Shown: piece after piece, positions 1 to 9,205 of the stretch
Layout: each line of letters begins with the position of its first letter
Position numbering within the stretch: position 1 is the stretch's first letter
DNA from: Corynebacterium kroppenstedtii
GTDB taxonomy: Bacteria; Actinomycetota; Actinomycetes; Mycobacteriales; Mycobacteriaceae
Direction: 5' to 3'
Length of the DNA stretch: 64,000 nt
Assembly (NCBI RefSeq): GCF_003243515.1
Contig: NZ_QFRA01000002.1
Coordinates: 99,120 to 163,119 of the forward strand
Program-made: the position numbers and the translations under genes
Notes under the pieces: model-generated
Seen by the model: only the letters and a program-made list of their open reading frames with translations
Database searches by the model: none
What the model was told of the DNA's origin: nothing

Positions 1-1
1 C

Positions 2-1492
2 GTGGTTCACCGGCATGAACACGACCGCATCCTTCGGCTGGTCAATGAAGTCGCTGTGTTAGCCGAGGACCGTCGGGAGGAATGGCTCCGGCAGGGATGG
101 GCCAGCGTCGATGCTGCCCGCGACCACGGACTCAGTGACATCTTCGTGGTCATTGACGGGTGGCACGTCATAACGACAGATTTCCCCGACGTGGCCGATG
201 CTCTCGGGCTCCTCATTGCAGATGGCCTCTCGGTAGGAATTCATGTCATCATTACGGCCAATAGATGGTCCGCACTGCGGCCCCAGATCCGTGATTTATT
301 CGGAACGAAAATTGAATTATCGCTGGGAGACCCCCTGGAGTCGCTGATTGATAGGAAATTATCTGAACGGATCCCCAGCCGTCCAGGCCGAGCAATCGTG
401 AAATGGAAGGGGACCAGCCTTCATGCCTTGGTCGTTCACTCAACGAACCAAGATATTGCTGAGGTGACGCGCATAGCAGCTCAACGAGGGGACACTCGAG
501 TTCCCGCGCTACGGGTCCTTCCAGAAGCCCTCACACGTGAGGAACTCGATCCCGTTCTTCCTCCAGCCATCGCGATGGGGCGGGAGAGCGTGCATCTATC
601 AACGTGGTCATGGTCGACGGTGGCAAACCCGGCCATGCTCATCGTCGGAAAAGGGGAGAGCGGACGAACAACGACGCTTCGCTCACTTATTTACGGCATT
701 ACAAGCGCGTATAAACCCAAGAATTTCGGGAAGAAACCGGCGACGGATGAAGACGCGAAAGCCGATGATTCCGCAGCTGATGCGACGAGCACTGTTGATG
801 CAACAAGCACGGATGATGTGCCAACCGCGGCCATCGTTGTCATTGATCCACGACTAACCTTGCTGGCAGAAGTCCCGAGTGATTATGACGCCGGATATGC
901 CTCGACGCCCTCCGCCGCAGACACTTTGATTGCCCAGCTGACCACCACCATGAACATGCGTCTGCCAGGTGATTCGATCACCCCGCAGGAACTGAAGAAC
1001 AGATCGTGGTGGTCCGGCCCAGAGATATTTCTCCTTATCGACGATTACGACCTTCTTACGATTTCGCCGTCCGTCATGAGTGGATTTGTCAGCGTGCTCC
1101 CGCATGCTCGCGATATCGGGGTACATATTGTTGTGGCGCGACGAGCATCAGGAATGATGCGTGCAGCTCACGATCCTTTGCTCGCAGGAATGCGTGCTAT
1201 CAACGGGGTAGTCGCGCTGCTGTCCGCGGATAAAGACGATGGTCCATTATTCGGGGTGCCATTGCGGCCAGCTGTTCCAGGCCGAGCACACATCGTTGTC
1301 AACGGATCCACCAGCGAAATTCATTTCGCACGTGCGCAGCTTTCACCCGAGGACAGTGCCGAGGACGAGGACAAGAAATGTAGTCCTGCCGACACTGACG
1401 CGGATGCCAATAACTCGGGCGGCACTGACACGGATGACGCCGATGCAGCCCAAACCACCACGGCGGACAGTAATAACACTGAACAGAAATAG
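2..1492 (+). CDS. eccC: ESX-4 type VII secretion ATPase EccC, C-terminal part
   Basis: This is the C-terminal 496 residues of an FtsK/SpoIIIE-type ATPase whose start lies before the window. EccC is the membrane-anchored motor of type VII secretion and recognises WXG100 substrates. The fragment opens inside the middle ATPase domain with a Walker B stretch (IFVVIDG, residues 47-53). It then carries a complete last ATPase domain with a P-loop-like GKGESGRTT (216-224) and a Walker B FLLIDDYD (343-350). The P-loop lysine position is Arg, a degeneracy common in the terminal ATPase domains of EccC proteins. A charged low-complexity insert (about 238-275) follows the P-loop, and the tail after 450 is Asp/Thr-rich. 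The genes downstream (Rv3446c-like, two WXG100 genes, rplM, rpsI) identify the ESX-4 locus by gene order. Confidence 0.85.
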   Translation: MVHRHEHDRILRLVNEVAVLAEDRREEWLRQGWASVDAARDHGLSDIFVVIDGWHVITTDFPDVADALGLLIADGLSVGIHVIITANRWSALRPQIRDLFGTKIELSLGDPLESLIDRKLSERIPSRPGRAIVKWKGTSLHALVVHSTNQDIAEVTRIAAQRGDTRVPALRVLPEALTREELDPVLPPAIAMGRESVHLSTWSWSTVANPAMLIVGKGESGRTTTLRSLIYGITSAYKPKNFGKKPATDEDAKADDSAADATSTVDATSTDDVPTAAIVVIDPRLTLLAEVPSDYDAGYASTPSAADTLIAQLTTTMNMRLPGDSITPQELKNRSWWSGPEIFLLIDDYDLLTISPSVMSGFVSVLPHARDIGVHIVVARRASGMMRAAHDPLLAGMRAINGVVALLSADKDDGPLFGVPLRPAVPGRAHIVVNGSTSEIHFARAQLSPEDSAEDEDKKCSPADTDADANNSGGTDTDDADAAQTTTADSNNTEQK

Positions 1493-1534
1493 CACCGAAA
1501 AATTAAACGGGGTTGAGACACAAGGGGGAACTAC

Positions 1535-3140
1535 GTGACTGTGAGTACGACGACAAGGAACTACGCGCCACCAAGTTTTACGCCGACGATGCCTCCAGAT
1601 AATCATCAGACTCGTATAAAAAGACAGACCGAATCTGGCCGGGCACAGAGCGTCCCGGACGTTGTATCCATCGGACGTAACAGCCGAACCGAACAACGCA
1701 TTGTTTTGTGCCCGTCATGGTGGGGTCTACTTCGTCGGAAGCGGTGGGCTGATAACTACGTCGACGATGATGCACAGCGGTATCAGCACCCGGATACTGA
1801 TTCTTCCTTCGCGCGCTCGGCGTTAACAGAGAACGCTCCCACCATCCTCCCGATGTCCGACGCGCTCTGTAGCATTGAGCCTGCTCTTCGCCCTATTTCG
1901 TTTGTCCTCCACATCGCAGGGCAATACGCGGGGTTGACGGCACTGACACTTCCTGCCGACGAAGCAATGACCGACCTCGTCCCCATCGACGACGGAAAGT
2001 TCTTCATGGACCCCCCTGATCGCCGTCGTCAGTGCAGAAATTGAATCCGCCGTGGAGACCGGCCGAGTCCCGAGTTCGCGTGAACGAGACCTGATCGGAC
2101 CCGAGGGCGTCGAAGTCCTTGTCGTTGCTACAGACAAGGCTACAAATAAGCCCGGTCGGGGCGCTGAACTTGTTGAATATGCCCTGGAGAAGCTGAATGA
2201 GGCATCCATTCCGGCGATGCGAGTCGGCATCGAGGAGATAGAGATTTCGGCACGTATGGCTGGAGTTCTCTCGCGCGATTCGCACAACGATGTTCGCCCT
2301 ATGGGCAACGAGGCCCACCGCGCGGGGAACGAAATGCATCGCAGCGGGGATGACACCGCGTTGCCCCGGGGAGGGCGAACCCAACAGAATCCACACAACA
2401 GGGTACGGACGGACAAGGGTGTTTCACCGAACCTCACGAAACGAAAGGCAACCGACTTTCGTCCGCCGCGCCGGGATTATCGCCGTGGAGGGTTTCTACT
2501 CCGTCACCGCAATGCGCTCGCTGTCACCATGTGCATCCTTGTCCTCATCGGGACAGCTCTCGCCGTCACACTGCGCAGCGGCGGAAATTATGAGCAAACG
2601 AATCAAGCAGAAGCCAACTCTCAACACATTGATGGCGACGAACGGGTAGAGGGGAACGACACAACTGGGGGACAAACAGCGTTATCCGCCACGCCAGCAA
2701 GTAGCGACCACCATAATCAGCCAGGAGGAATCGTCGATAACGGAATTGTCCGGGCTGCCTTGACCTCTGGATGGATATGGTCTCACTCGTCGACGCCAGA
2801 GCGCCTCATATTGGAAGACCCTGTGGATGAAGACATACGGATCCTGGTCTCAGGGCATCCCGTCCAACCAGACGTGACCGACGCACACCTCCGTGAACAC
2901 GTGGAATCAATGGTCCAATCTCGCGCTGAGTTCTCCAACTACGCGCCCGAATCCGCGTGGCGGCAAGGTGCCGTGAGCTACGAAGAACGCCCAGAAGGGG
3001 GATCGGTCGTTCAGTGGACGACATTTTTACAAGAAGGAAAACAAGTCAGCGTCGGATGCCAATGGAAAGGGGAGCTCACCGCGAAACGCACAGCGGCATG
3101 TTCGACCGCCGCGCGCAGTGCAGAAGTCATGCCGTCGTGA
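1535..3140 (+). pseudogene. Type VII secretion-associated membrane protein (Rv3446c-like), split by a frameshift
   Basis: Reading starts at GTG 1535. It stays in one frame to the C6 run at 2011-2016, where the protein would end 10 codons later at 2044. Removing one C joins the frame to the next one, giving FFMDPLIAVVSAEIESAVETG and an open frame to 3140, about 534 residues. The joined product has a soluble N-terminal domain, a basic linker, one transmembrane segment (around 2500-2570) and an extracytoplasmic C-terminal domain with Trp/Cys residues. That layout matches the Rv3446c family, which sits between eccC4 and esxU in the ESX-4 locus of mycobacteria. The family call rests on position and architecture. 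It is either a true frameshift mutation or a homopolymer read error. Confidence 0.72.
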
Positions 3141-3371
3141 TGCGGAAATTCATGCCAGTAGGCGTATTTGCCCAGAATATGGGGTCAAGGGAGTTAATCG
3201 TGGGTGCGAAAAGGTACCCGCCAGAAAAATGTTAAAAAAGTGGGAACCGATCGACGACTGATGAGTCTGTTCTCATACACCGCCACAACACCACGGAAAA
3301 CTCGAGATTGTAACGAGGCCGTGGTGGGGCGGGATTCGATATCAACACATTTCACTAAGACGGGGGAACCA

Positions 3372-3683
3372 ATGAGCGGGCTTTTTGCTACCGAACACGA
3401 ACTGATGACCACGACGGCAGGAAAAGTGGACGCCGTCAATGATCAAGTCCAAGCAGAACTTCAACGCCTACAAGGCACCGTCGACGGCGTAGCGGGAGCG
3501 TGGAAAGGAAACGCCAGCGTCGCCTTTGGCGAACTCATGACCCAATGGAACGACGCCGCGCTCCGGCTCCGTGAAGCGCTGAGCTCCATATCAGACAACA
3601 TTCGTGCGAACGCCTCGGCATTCGCCACCACCGAAGAACAGAACGCCACATCATTCACCCAGCTAGGCGGCTTGTCTTTATAA
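3372..3683 (+). CDS. WXG100-family protein, EsxU-like
   Basis: A 103-residue helical protein with the WXG motif as WKG (GAWKGNASVAF, mid-protein) between two amphipathic helices. Proteins of this family are secreted by type VII systems as helical-hairpin heterodimers. The frame is open upstream to 3204, but ATG 3372 is preferred because it gives the standard family length and follows a purine-rich GGGGGAACC. It lies 61 bases before a second WXG100 gene, so the two are likely cotranscribed and pair with each other, as esxU-esxT do in ESX-4. No obvious YxxxD/E export signal is seen at the C-terminus; the tail reads FATTEEQNATSF. The esxU assignment is by gene order. Confidence 0.82.
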   Translation: MSGLFATEHELMTTTAGKVDAVNDQVQAELQRLQGTVDGVAGAWKGNASVAFGELMTQWNDAALRLREALSSISDNIRANASAFATTEEQNATSFTQLGGLSL

Positions 3684-3744
3684 AATCTTCGCGCCATCAT
3701 CCTGACCAACCACCGAAAACATAAGGAAGAAAGAGAACAGCACT

Positions 3745-4038
3745 ATGAGCACCGATATGATCCACTACAGCTTCGGCGACATCGCGGCAGCCAGCGGAGA
3801 TATCACCCAAACATCTGCACGCATCAACGGGTTACTCGATGAACTCAAGAGTCAACTAGCGCCCATGGTCAGCACTTGGACCGGTGAATCTGCCGTCGCA
3901 TATCAGGCAGCCCAGCAACAATGGGATACCGCCGCAGCCGACCTCAACCAAGTCCTGGCCACCATCGCAAGGGCGGTGGCAGACAGCAATGATTCCATGA
4001 GCGATATCAACCGCTCGGCTGCAGCATCCTGGAGTTAG
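3745..4038 (+). CDS. WXG100-family protein, EsxT-like
   Basis: A 97-residue protein with WXG as WTG (STWTGESAVAYQAAQQQWDTAA) between two helices, the typical ESAT-6/CFP-10 hairpin. The start is ATG 3745, preceded by AAGGAAGAAAGAG. It is the probable partner of the WXG100 gene 61 bases upstream and a substrate of the EccC ATPase at the window start. In mycobacteria the next genes are rplM and rpsI. Here about 1.8 kb of unrelated material, including an ABC substrate-binding lipoprotein gene, has been placed in between. Confidence 0.82.
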   Translation: MSTDMIHYSFGDIAAASGDITQTSARINGLLDELKSQLAPMVSTWTGESAVAYQAAQQQWDTAAADLNQVLATIARAVADSNDSMSDINRSAAASWS

Positions 4039-4174
4039 CGTAAATCCCAAGGGCGCATAGGTGGGTTGACGAGGGGCAGTGTGGAAGCCGTCAATGGAGA
4101 AATTCACCAATTCATGCAGTGATTATTCATCCGCACAGTTGAACTGCACGAAAACGGTAAATAAAATTCAAGGA

Positions 4175-5191
4175 ATGAATTTTCTGCGTTCAGTGCGGTC
4201 CAGCTTCCCGCGCACAGCGTCCCACCGTCGGTCAACGGCACCGGGACATTCAGCCGCGGGCACACAACGGCCCTACACGCTGGCCCGCACTGTCGCCACA
4301 CTGGGAATGTGTGCAACCCTCGTCGGCGTCAGTGTTGCCGGATGTACCTACAACTCCGAAGGAGCAGGAACATCCGACGACCTCACCGAGACGATCTCAG
4401 TTCCTAAAGACGACGCCATTGCGAACTCCGTACCCGCAGCGCTGAAACAAAAAGGCATTTTCACCGTGGGAACGTCGGCGGACTTCGCCCCACTCGAATT
4501 CATCGGAAATGATGGGAAAACCATCGAAGGCGCCGAAATTGACATGGCTAAAGCCGTCGGTGACCTCTTCGGTCTCACCACGCAATTCACCAACGCAAGT
4601 TTCGACAGTCTCGTAGCATCTGTCGGCACCAAGTATGACGCGGGTTTCTCATCGTTCGATGTGAAACCCGAACGCCTCGAACACACCAACATGGTCACCC
4701 TGTACACATCGGGGACACAATACTCCGTCCTCAAAGACAACCCACGGGCTATCGACCCCAGCGACATTTGTGGTGACTCCGTCGCCGTCCTCACCGGGTC
4801 CGTCTACGAAGAAATGGCCAACGACAAGAACGACGACTGCAAGCACAACGGCAAAAAGGGAGTCACGATCCAGTCGTACAAAAACTCTGCCGACGTCGCC
4901 ACCGCCGTCGCCGGAGGGAAAGCTGACCTCTGGTTCTCCGACTCTCCCGTCGTCGACTATGCAGAGAAGCAATCCAAAGGGCGCGTCCAGCCGATCGGAA
5001 AGGTCGTCGACTCCACTCCTAAAGCCGCCATCGTCGCCAAGAATGACACGCAACTTGCCGACGCCATCCATGCCGCCATCCAAAAGCTCATCGACGACGG
5101 GACGATGAAGAAAATCCTGGCCAAATGGGGAACTGAAGAATCCTTCATTTCCGAATCACAACTCAACCCCAAGCCAGACGATGACACATAA
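4175..5191 (+). CDS. Amino-acid ABC transporter substrate-binding lipoprotein (SBP family 3), orphan
   Basis: About 338 residues, of the family that binds polar amino acids outside the membrane and hands them to an ABC importer. A basic N-terminus is followed by a hydrophobic segment ending in the lipobox VSVAGC, so it should be lipid-anchored. The mature part begins TYNSEGAG and shows the family hallmarks GIFTVGTSADFAPLEFIGNDGKTIEGAEIDM, D(G)xxxxxxKPER and a C-terminal DGTMKKILAKWG. No permease or ATPase gene is adjacent, so its transporter must be elsewhere. ATG 4175 has AAGGA directly beside it, an unusually short spacing; an in-frame GTG 4079 or ATG 4094 would add 27-32 residues. It interrupts the esxT-rplM neighbourhood. 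Confidence 0.82.
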   Translation: MNFLRSVRSSFPRTASHRRSTAPGHSAAGTQRPYTLARTVATLGMCATLVGVSVAGCTYNSEGAGTSDDLTETISVPKDDAIANSVPAALKQKGIFTVGTSADFAPLEFIGNDGKTIEGAEIDMAKAVGDLFGLTTQFTNASFDSLVASVGTKYDAGFSSFDVKPERLEHTNMVTLYTSGTQYSVLKDNPRAIDPSDICGDSVAVLTGSVYEEMANDKNDDCKHNGKKGVTIQSYKNSADVATAVAGGKADLWFSDSPVVDYAEKQSKGRVQPIGKVVDSTPKAAIVAKNDTQLADAIHAAIQKLIDDGTMKKILAKWGTEESFISESQLNPKPDDDT

Positions 5192-5324
5192 AACCCAGCG
5201 CCCCAGTCAAGGCGCTACTAGCCACTGCGCCACCACAGTCGCATGGCTAACTCTCGCTAGCGCAGGAGTGCTCTCTGGCTGTGCATATAAATCTGAAATC
5301 ATTACAACAGGAAATAACGAATAG
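5181..5324 (+). CDS. Possible vestigial 47-residue lipoprotein overlapping the binding-protein gene
   Basis: A short frame starts at ATG 5181, inside the last codons of the preceding gene. It encodes a hydrophobic segment (TVAWLTLASAGVLSGC) ending in a clear lipobox LSGC, followed by only 13 residues (AYKSEIITTGNNE). The neighbouring binding protein has the same arrangement, VAGC then TYNSEGAG. The simplest reading is the surviving signal peptide of a duplicated binding-protein gene whose body is gone; a genuine micro-lipoprotein is the alternative. No ribosome binding site distinct from the upstream gene is visible. Confidence 0.35.
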   Translation: MTHKTQRPSQGATSHCATTVAWLTLASAGVLSGCAYKSEIITTGNNE

Positions 5325-5340
5325 CAACCACGATCGATGA

Positions 5341-5583
5341 CCTCACCATCAACGCGGGCCCGACGTCGTCCACTACCCCGTCACAGAAAGCGAACCCGAA
5401 CTACAGCAAGCAATGGTGCGGGAACTGCGACGCCGACACCTGCCGGCCAGCGTGAACAGCATCCTCATCTCCACTGGAACATAGGGAATACTCTTTCTAC
5501 TCGCCCCGTCATTATCTAGCTCGTCCCTGCTTTCCGAAACCCCACCGGCCGCTTACTTGAACTTCTCACATCTATTCCGGTAA
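5341..5583 (+). pseudogene. Degenerate fragment resembling the start of a class I/II aminotransferase domain
   Basis: In one frame the DNA reads PDVVHYPVTESEPELQQAM, then VRELRRRHLPASVNSILIST, then an in-frame TAG at about 5481, then a Leu-rich stretch ending at TAA 5583. The order of motifs (PELQQAM..LRRRHLP..ILISTGT..LFLLA) resembles the PELR-AI-YL-R-RG-ILITSG-QQAL-LLA block found in aminotransferases and MocR-type regulators. There is no start codon and a stop splits it, so it would be a remnant. I see no recognisable continuation downstream. The match is by eye and could be fortuitous. Confidence 0.3.
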
Positions 5584-5874
5584 TCTCAGCGATCTGTGTG
5601 TCGAGTTGTCGATGTAGCGTTGATCTCGTGATAGAAACTGCGAGTCCCATACCTCCGGGGCCCTCCAATAAAAACGTTAATCACCATGGAAATCCGTGGC
5701 GACGGTGGCGCTCTTAGAGATACGGGATGAGTAGTGACTATGACGCTGATACAACGGCACATTGTCTATGCGGCATGAGTCGCGGGTCTCCACCGGCCGC
5801 CGCGGCAGCAGACTGACGGCAGTTAGCCTGTTCAATTTTGTGGCTGGCAATTCCAGACAGACTTTCAAGGAGTC

Positions 5875-6321
5875 ATGTTGTCTACTTTCCACCCGAAGAG
5901 CGGTGACATTACTCGTAAGTGGTACGTCATCGACGCCGCCGACGTGGTGCTCGGCCGCCTCGCCGTTGAGGCCGCTGACCTGCTGCGCGGCAAGCGTAAG
6001 CCGATTTTTGCACCAAACGTTGACTGTGGCGACCACGTCATCATCATCAACGCCGACAAGGTTCGCGTTTCCGCAAACAAGCGCGAACGTGAGTTCCGTT
6101 ACCGTCACTCCGGATACCCGGGTGGTCTGACCACCATGACCCTGGGTCGTTCGCTCGAAGTGCACCCGGAACGTGTCATCGAAGAAGCTATCGCCGGTAT
6201 GATGCCGCACAACAAGCTTTCCCGCGCATCTATCAAGAAGCTTCACGTGTACGCAGGTAGCGACCACCGTCACGCTGCCCAGAAGCCCGAGAACTACGAG
6301 ATCAAGCAGGTGGCACAGTAG
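5875..6321 (+). CDS. rplM: 50S ribosomal protein L13
   Basis: A 148-residue protein of normal length with the L13 signatures RKWYVIDAADVVLGRLAVEAADLLRGK, GDHVIIINADKV and the conserved RHSGYPGGLTTMTLGRSLEVHPERVIEEAIAGMMPHNKL block, read here in parts. L13 is an early-assembly protein of the large subunit. ATG 5875 follows AAGGAG at good spacing. The stop codon overlaps the GTG of rpsI by one base, so both are translated from one message, as in most bacteria. Confidence 0.98.
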   Translation: MLSTFHPKSGDITRKWYVIDAADVVLGRLAVEAADLLRGKRKPIFAPNVDCGDHVIIINADKVRVSANKREREFRYRHSGYPGGLTTMTLGRSLEVHPERVIEEAIAGMMPHNKLSRASIKKLHVYAGSDHRHAAQKPENYEIKQVAQ

Positions 6322-6860
6322 TGAGCGAGAACACCGAACACCAGATTCAGGACGAGGCCAACGAGGCCGACTTCATCGCCGCTCAGGCAGCGACCGAAGA
6401 GTTCGTTTCCACCATCGGCGATTCGGTCGCCACTGAGGTTGAAGAAGAAGCTGTCGTTGAACCCGAGCAGCGCGACTTCCCGATCCAGACCGTGGGGCGC
6501 CGCAAGCGCGCCGTTGTTCGCGTCGTGATGACCGCCGGCTCCGGCCAGTTCACCTGTAACGGCCGCGCCCTGGAAGATTACTTCCCGAACAAGCTGCACC
6601 AGCAGCTCATTAAGGCCCCTCTCACCCTCATTGAGCGTGAAGGCCAGTTCGACATCAAGGCGAACCTCAAGGGTGGTGGCCCCTCGGGCCAGGCCGGCGC
6701 TTTCCGTCTCGCGATCGCCCGTGCGCTGAACGCCTACAATCCGGCTGACCGCAGTGCCCTCAAGAAGGCCGGCTTCCTCACCCGCGATGCTCGCGAGGTT
6801 GAGCGCAAGAAGGCTGGTCTGCACAAAGCTCGTCGCGCTCCGCAATACTCCAAGCGTTAA
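6321..6860 (+). CDS. rpsI: 30S ribosomal protein S9
   Basis: A 179-residue S9 with an acidic N-terminal extension of about 50 residues, typical of actinobacteria, before the core TVGRRKRAVVRV. The core includes LKGGGPSGQAGAFRLAIARAL and the C-terminal KKAGLHKARRAPQYSKR tail, which reaches into the P-site of the ribosome. GTG 6321 overlaps the rplM stop. The operon ends at the strong terminator about 40 bases downstream. Confidence 0.98.
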   Translation: MSENTEHQIQDEANEADFIAAQAATEEFVSTIGDSVATEVEEEAVVEPEQRDFPIQTVGRRKRAVVRVVMTAGSGQFTCNGRALEDYFPNKLHQQLIKAPLTLIEREGQFDIKANLKGGGPSGQAGAFRLAIARALNAYNPADRSALKKAGFLTRDAREVERKKAGLHKARRAPQYSKR

Positions 6861-6901
6861 ACATCGTTTTACCCGATTTGCCGGGCTGCGTTGTACGCGC
6901 A

Positions 6902-6944
6902 AAACCCCTTGCTCTGCCACACAATTCGGCAGAGCAAGGGGTTT
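6902..6944 (+). terminator. Strong rho-independent terminator after rpsI
   Basis: A perfect 17-bp inverted repeat, AAACCCCTTGCTCTGCC against GGCAGAGCAAGGGGTTT, with a 9-base loop. Because both flanks carry A/T it could work in both directions. It closes the rplM-rpsI operon and may also stop the converging acyltransferase transcript. Confidence 0.9.
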
Positions 6945-7093
6945 ATCCTATACCGACCATGTATGCGCCTGACGGCCTAGATGAATCGCTTGGCTTCTAG
7001 TGGACAGCGCCGGCTGCAACGTGAGGTCGTATCTCTTACCCATGACAGCGCCGGCTGCACGGCTTACTCGTCCCAAGCGCGGCGTCGCACCAC

Positions 7094-9205
7094 TCAGCCG
7101 CCGCTACCGACCGTGCACTGTCTAGCCGGTTTCTTTCCTTTCGGGAATGCCTGGGTCAGCGCGTCTGCAAAATGCCGACCCTTTTCCTTGGCGCCCACGG
7201 TATTCGGATGGATCCCGTCGTCAATGAACCAGTCATCGCGAACCTCACCGGCCCAATCGTAAAGACGCAGGTTGGGGTACTCCTTGCACATCTTCCGCAG
7301 CGCATCGTCGTAGTGCTGCATGCCTGAGTTCGCATATGCGGACTGGGAAGCGTTCACGGTCTTCACAGTTGGCCACAGCACGTGCTTTTCGTCTTTGACA
7401 ATATCCATAATCGTGCGGATACGGTCCTCCGCCGACGTTTGATTACCGGCGGTGACATTAGCGGCGTCGTTCGTTCCAATCGCCATCACCCAGCACGCAT
7501 CTTTATAATGATGGCTCTTCATAGTGGTGACAACCTCCGTGGCGTTAGGATCATCCTTGTACCGCTCAATAACAGCCCGCGCGCCTTTGATGTCCAGGTA
7601 TACATCCTTCGCCCCCACACGCTTGTATTGCGCGCCCACGCGATCCGCCGGATCCGGAAGGTAGTCGGGCGAATTGAGTGCGATAGATGTGGAATCTCCG
7701 ATATGGATCACCGTTGAGCAGTCAATCCCCGTTTGAGCACTGGCCCCTTGAGCAGTGTCTGTATGGCCTGTCGACGCCGCGTCAGGGGTGTCGGCACCGT
7801 CTCCCTGCTCGTCGCCGTTAGCTCCACCGACTTTGACCGCCCCGTCGGTTCCACTGCCGCCGATCGCGGCCATCGGATCATTGGATGACGAGGTATTAGA
7901 CCCATCGGCAAGAGCTTTAGGTAACCCGGCGGCGAGAATCGCGAGAAGAATGACAGAGGCAATACCCGTGAGGACAGGCGGTGCCCCTCGTCGGCGATAG
8001 ACTGACGGGTTCGTCGCGGTGCCTATTGTGCCCCCCGACACCCTACCTGACCACCACTTACGTGTCAGTGCAACAACCCCATGCCGGCGGATCGGATCCT
8101 CGATCAATGTCCAGGACAGAGCAGCCAGAATGACAGATATCGCGGACAGAACAGGCCCTGCAATAATCAAGTGATTCTCGACGAAACCATCGGGTGCGAA
8201 CGCGATAACAGGCATGTGCCAGAGGTAGATGCCATAGGAGCGTTCGCCCACCCAGCGCAGAGGAGGAGTACCAACGATGCGGGTCATCCACGAGTGCTCG
8301 TCAGCAAGGGGGAGTAGCGCCGCGGCAGTGGCCAGAGCGAGAACGGCGAATCCTCCCTGGTAGAGCCACATGGCGTTATCGTCGGTACGAACCATCATGA
8401 CGATGACGACGGCCAAACCGGCCAGCCCGACGAGGTCAAGAAGATGACGGGCGAGAGCATTGGAACGCCAGGACCGTGAAGCTTGTGTGCTGTCGGATCC
8501 CGAAGCGTTGGAGACTGCGACGCCGGGCTTCCACACGAAAGCCAGGGACGCGCCAATGAGCAGCCCTAATGCGCGAGTATCCGTTCCTTCGTAAACGCGA
8601 GTGTGATCGACGCCGGGCTCGACCAAGTAGGCCATCCACGCGCCCGATACGGCGGCCAAAATCAAGCACGTAATAGCAGCGAAACCGTGCGAATGCTTAC
8701 GACGCCGCCACAGGAAAGTGATGGCTGTGAACACAAAAGGCCACACAAGATAGAACTGTTCTTCCACCGCCAGTGACCACATGTGGCTGAGCGGTTGGGG
8801 CCCACCGAACATGTCGAAGTACGAATCGCCCACGACGATTTCATACCAGTTGTTGTAATAAAACAGTGCGGAAAGAGCTTCCCACCCTCGCTTCCCTACA
8901 TTTCCGTGGTCGAGGAAGGAAGTGAGCATCATCACGGTAATTAAAACAGTGATGACCGCCGGAAGTAGCCTGCGGAAACGTCGAAGCCAGAACTGGCCAA
9001 AGTTGATGCGGCCATCACGGTCCCACTGTCTGACCAAGATCGACGTGATCAAATACCCCGACAGGGTGAAAAATACGCCGACACCGAGTAGACCCCCGTC
9101 GGAGTACGGAACCGACAGATGGTAAAGCACAACAGCGATGACAGCTATGGCGCGGAGGCCGTCTAGTCCAGGGAGATAGGTGGATTTTCCTACGGGGCGT
9201 GGCAT
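7094..9205 (-). CDS. OafA/YrhL-type membrane acyltransferase with C-terminal SGNH domain
   Basis: About 703 residues. The N-terminal half is an acyltransferase-3 domain with some ten membrane segments, opening YLPGLDGLRAIAVIAVVLYH with the conserved His and GVFFTLSGYLI; a second signature is MWSLAVEEQFYLVWP. A Ser/Gly/Asp-rich linker leads to an SGNH hydrolase-like domain with GDST (in STVIHIGDSTSIAL) and DDGIHPNTVGA, giving the Ser and Asp-His of the catalytic set. Such proteins move acyl groups, often acetyl, onto cell-wall glycans or glycolipids; the substrate here is unknown. The start at 9205 is chosen over the longer frame because GGGAG lies a few bases upstream. It sits alone, opposite in direction, between rpsI and glmM, which are normally neighbours. 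Confidence 0.9.
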   Translation of the reverse strand: MPRPVGKSTYLPGLDGLRAIAVIAVVLYHLSVPYSDGGLLGVGVFFTLSGYLITSILVRQWDRDGRINFGQFWLRRFRRLLPAVITVLITVMMLTSFLDHGNVGKRGWEALSALFYYNNWYEIVVGDSYFDMFGGPQPLSHMWSLAVEEQFYLVWPFVFTAITFLWRRRKHSHGFAAITCLILAAVSGAWMAYLVEPGVDHTRVYEGTDTRALGLLIGASLAFVWKPGVAVSNASGSDSTQASRSWRSNALARHLLDLVGLAGLAVVIVMMVRTDDNAMWLYQGGFAVLALATAAALLPLADEHSWMTRIVGTPPLRWVGERSYGIYLWHMPVIAFAPDGFVENHLIIAGPVLSAISVILAALSWTLIEDPIRRHGVVALTRKWWSGRVSGGTIGTATNPSVYRRRGAPPVLTGIASVILLAILAAGLPKALADGSNTSSSNDPMAAIGGSGTDGAVKVGGANGDEQGDGADTPDAASTGHTDTAQGASAQTGIDCSTVIHIGDSTSIALNSPDYLPDPADRVGAQYKRVGAKDVYLDIKGARAVIERYKDDPNATEVVTTMKSHHYKDACWVMAIGTNDAANVTAGNQTSAEDRIRTIMDIVKDEKHVLWPTVKTVNASQSAYANSGMQHYDDALRKMCKEYPNLRLYDWAGEVRDDWFIDDGIHPNTVGAKEKGRHFADALTQAFPKGKKPARQCTVGSGG

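Noticed and set aside
3204..3371. 56-residue N-terminal extension of the EsxU-like protein
   Set aside because: WXG100 proteins are about 100 residues; ATG 3372 fits length and ribosome site.
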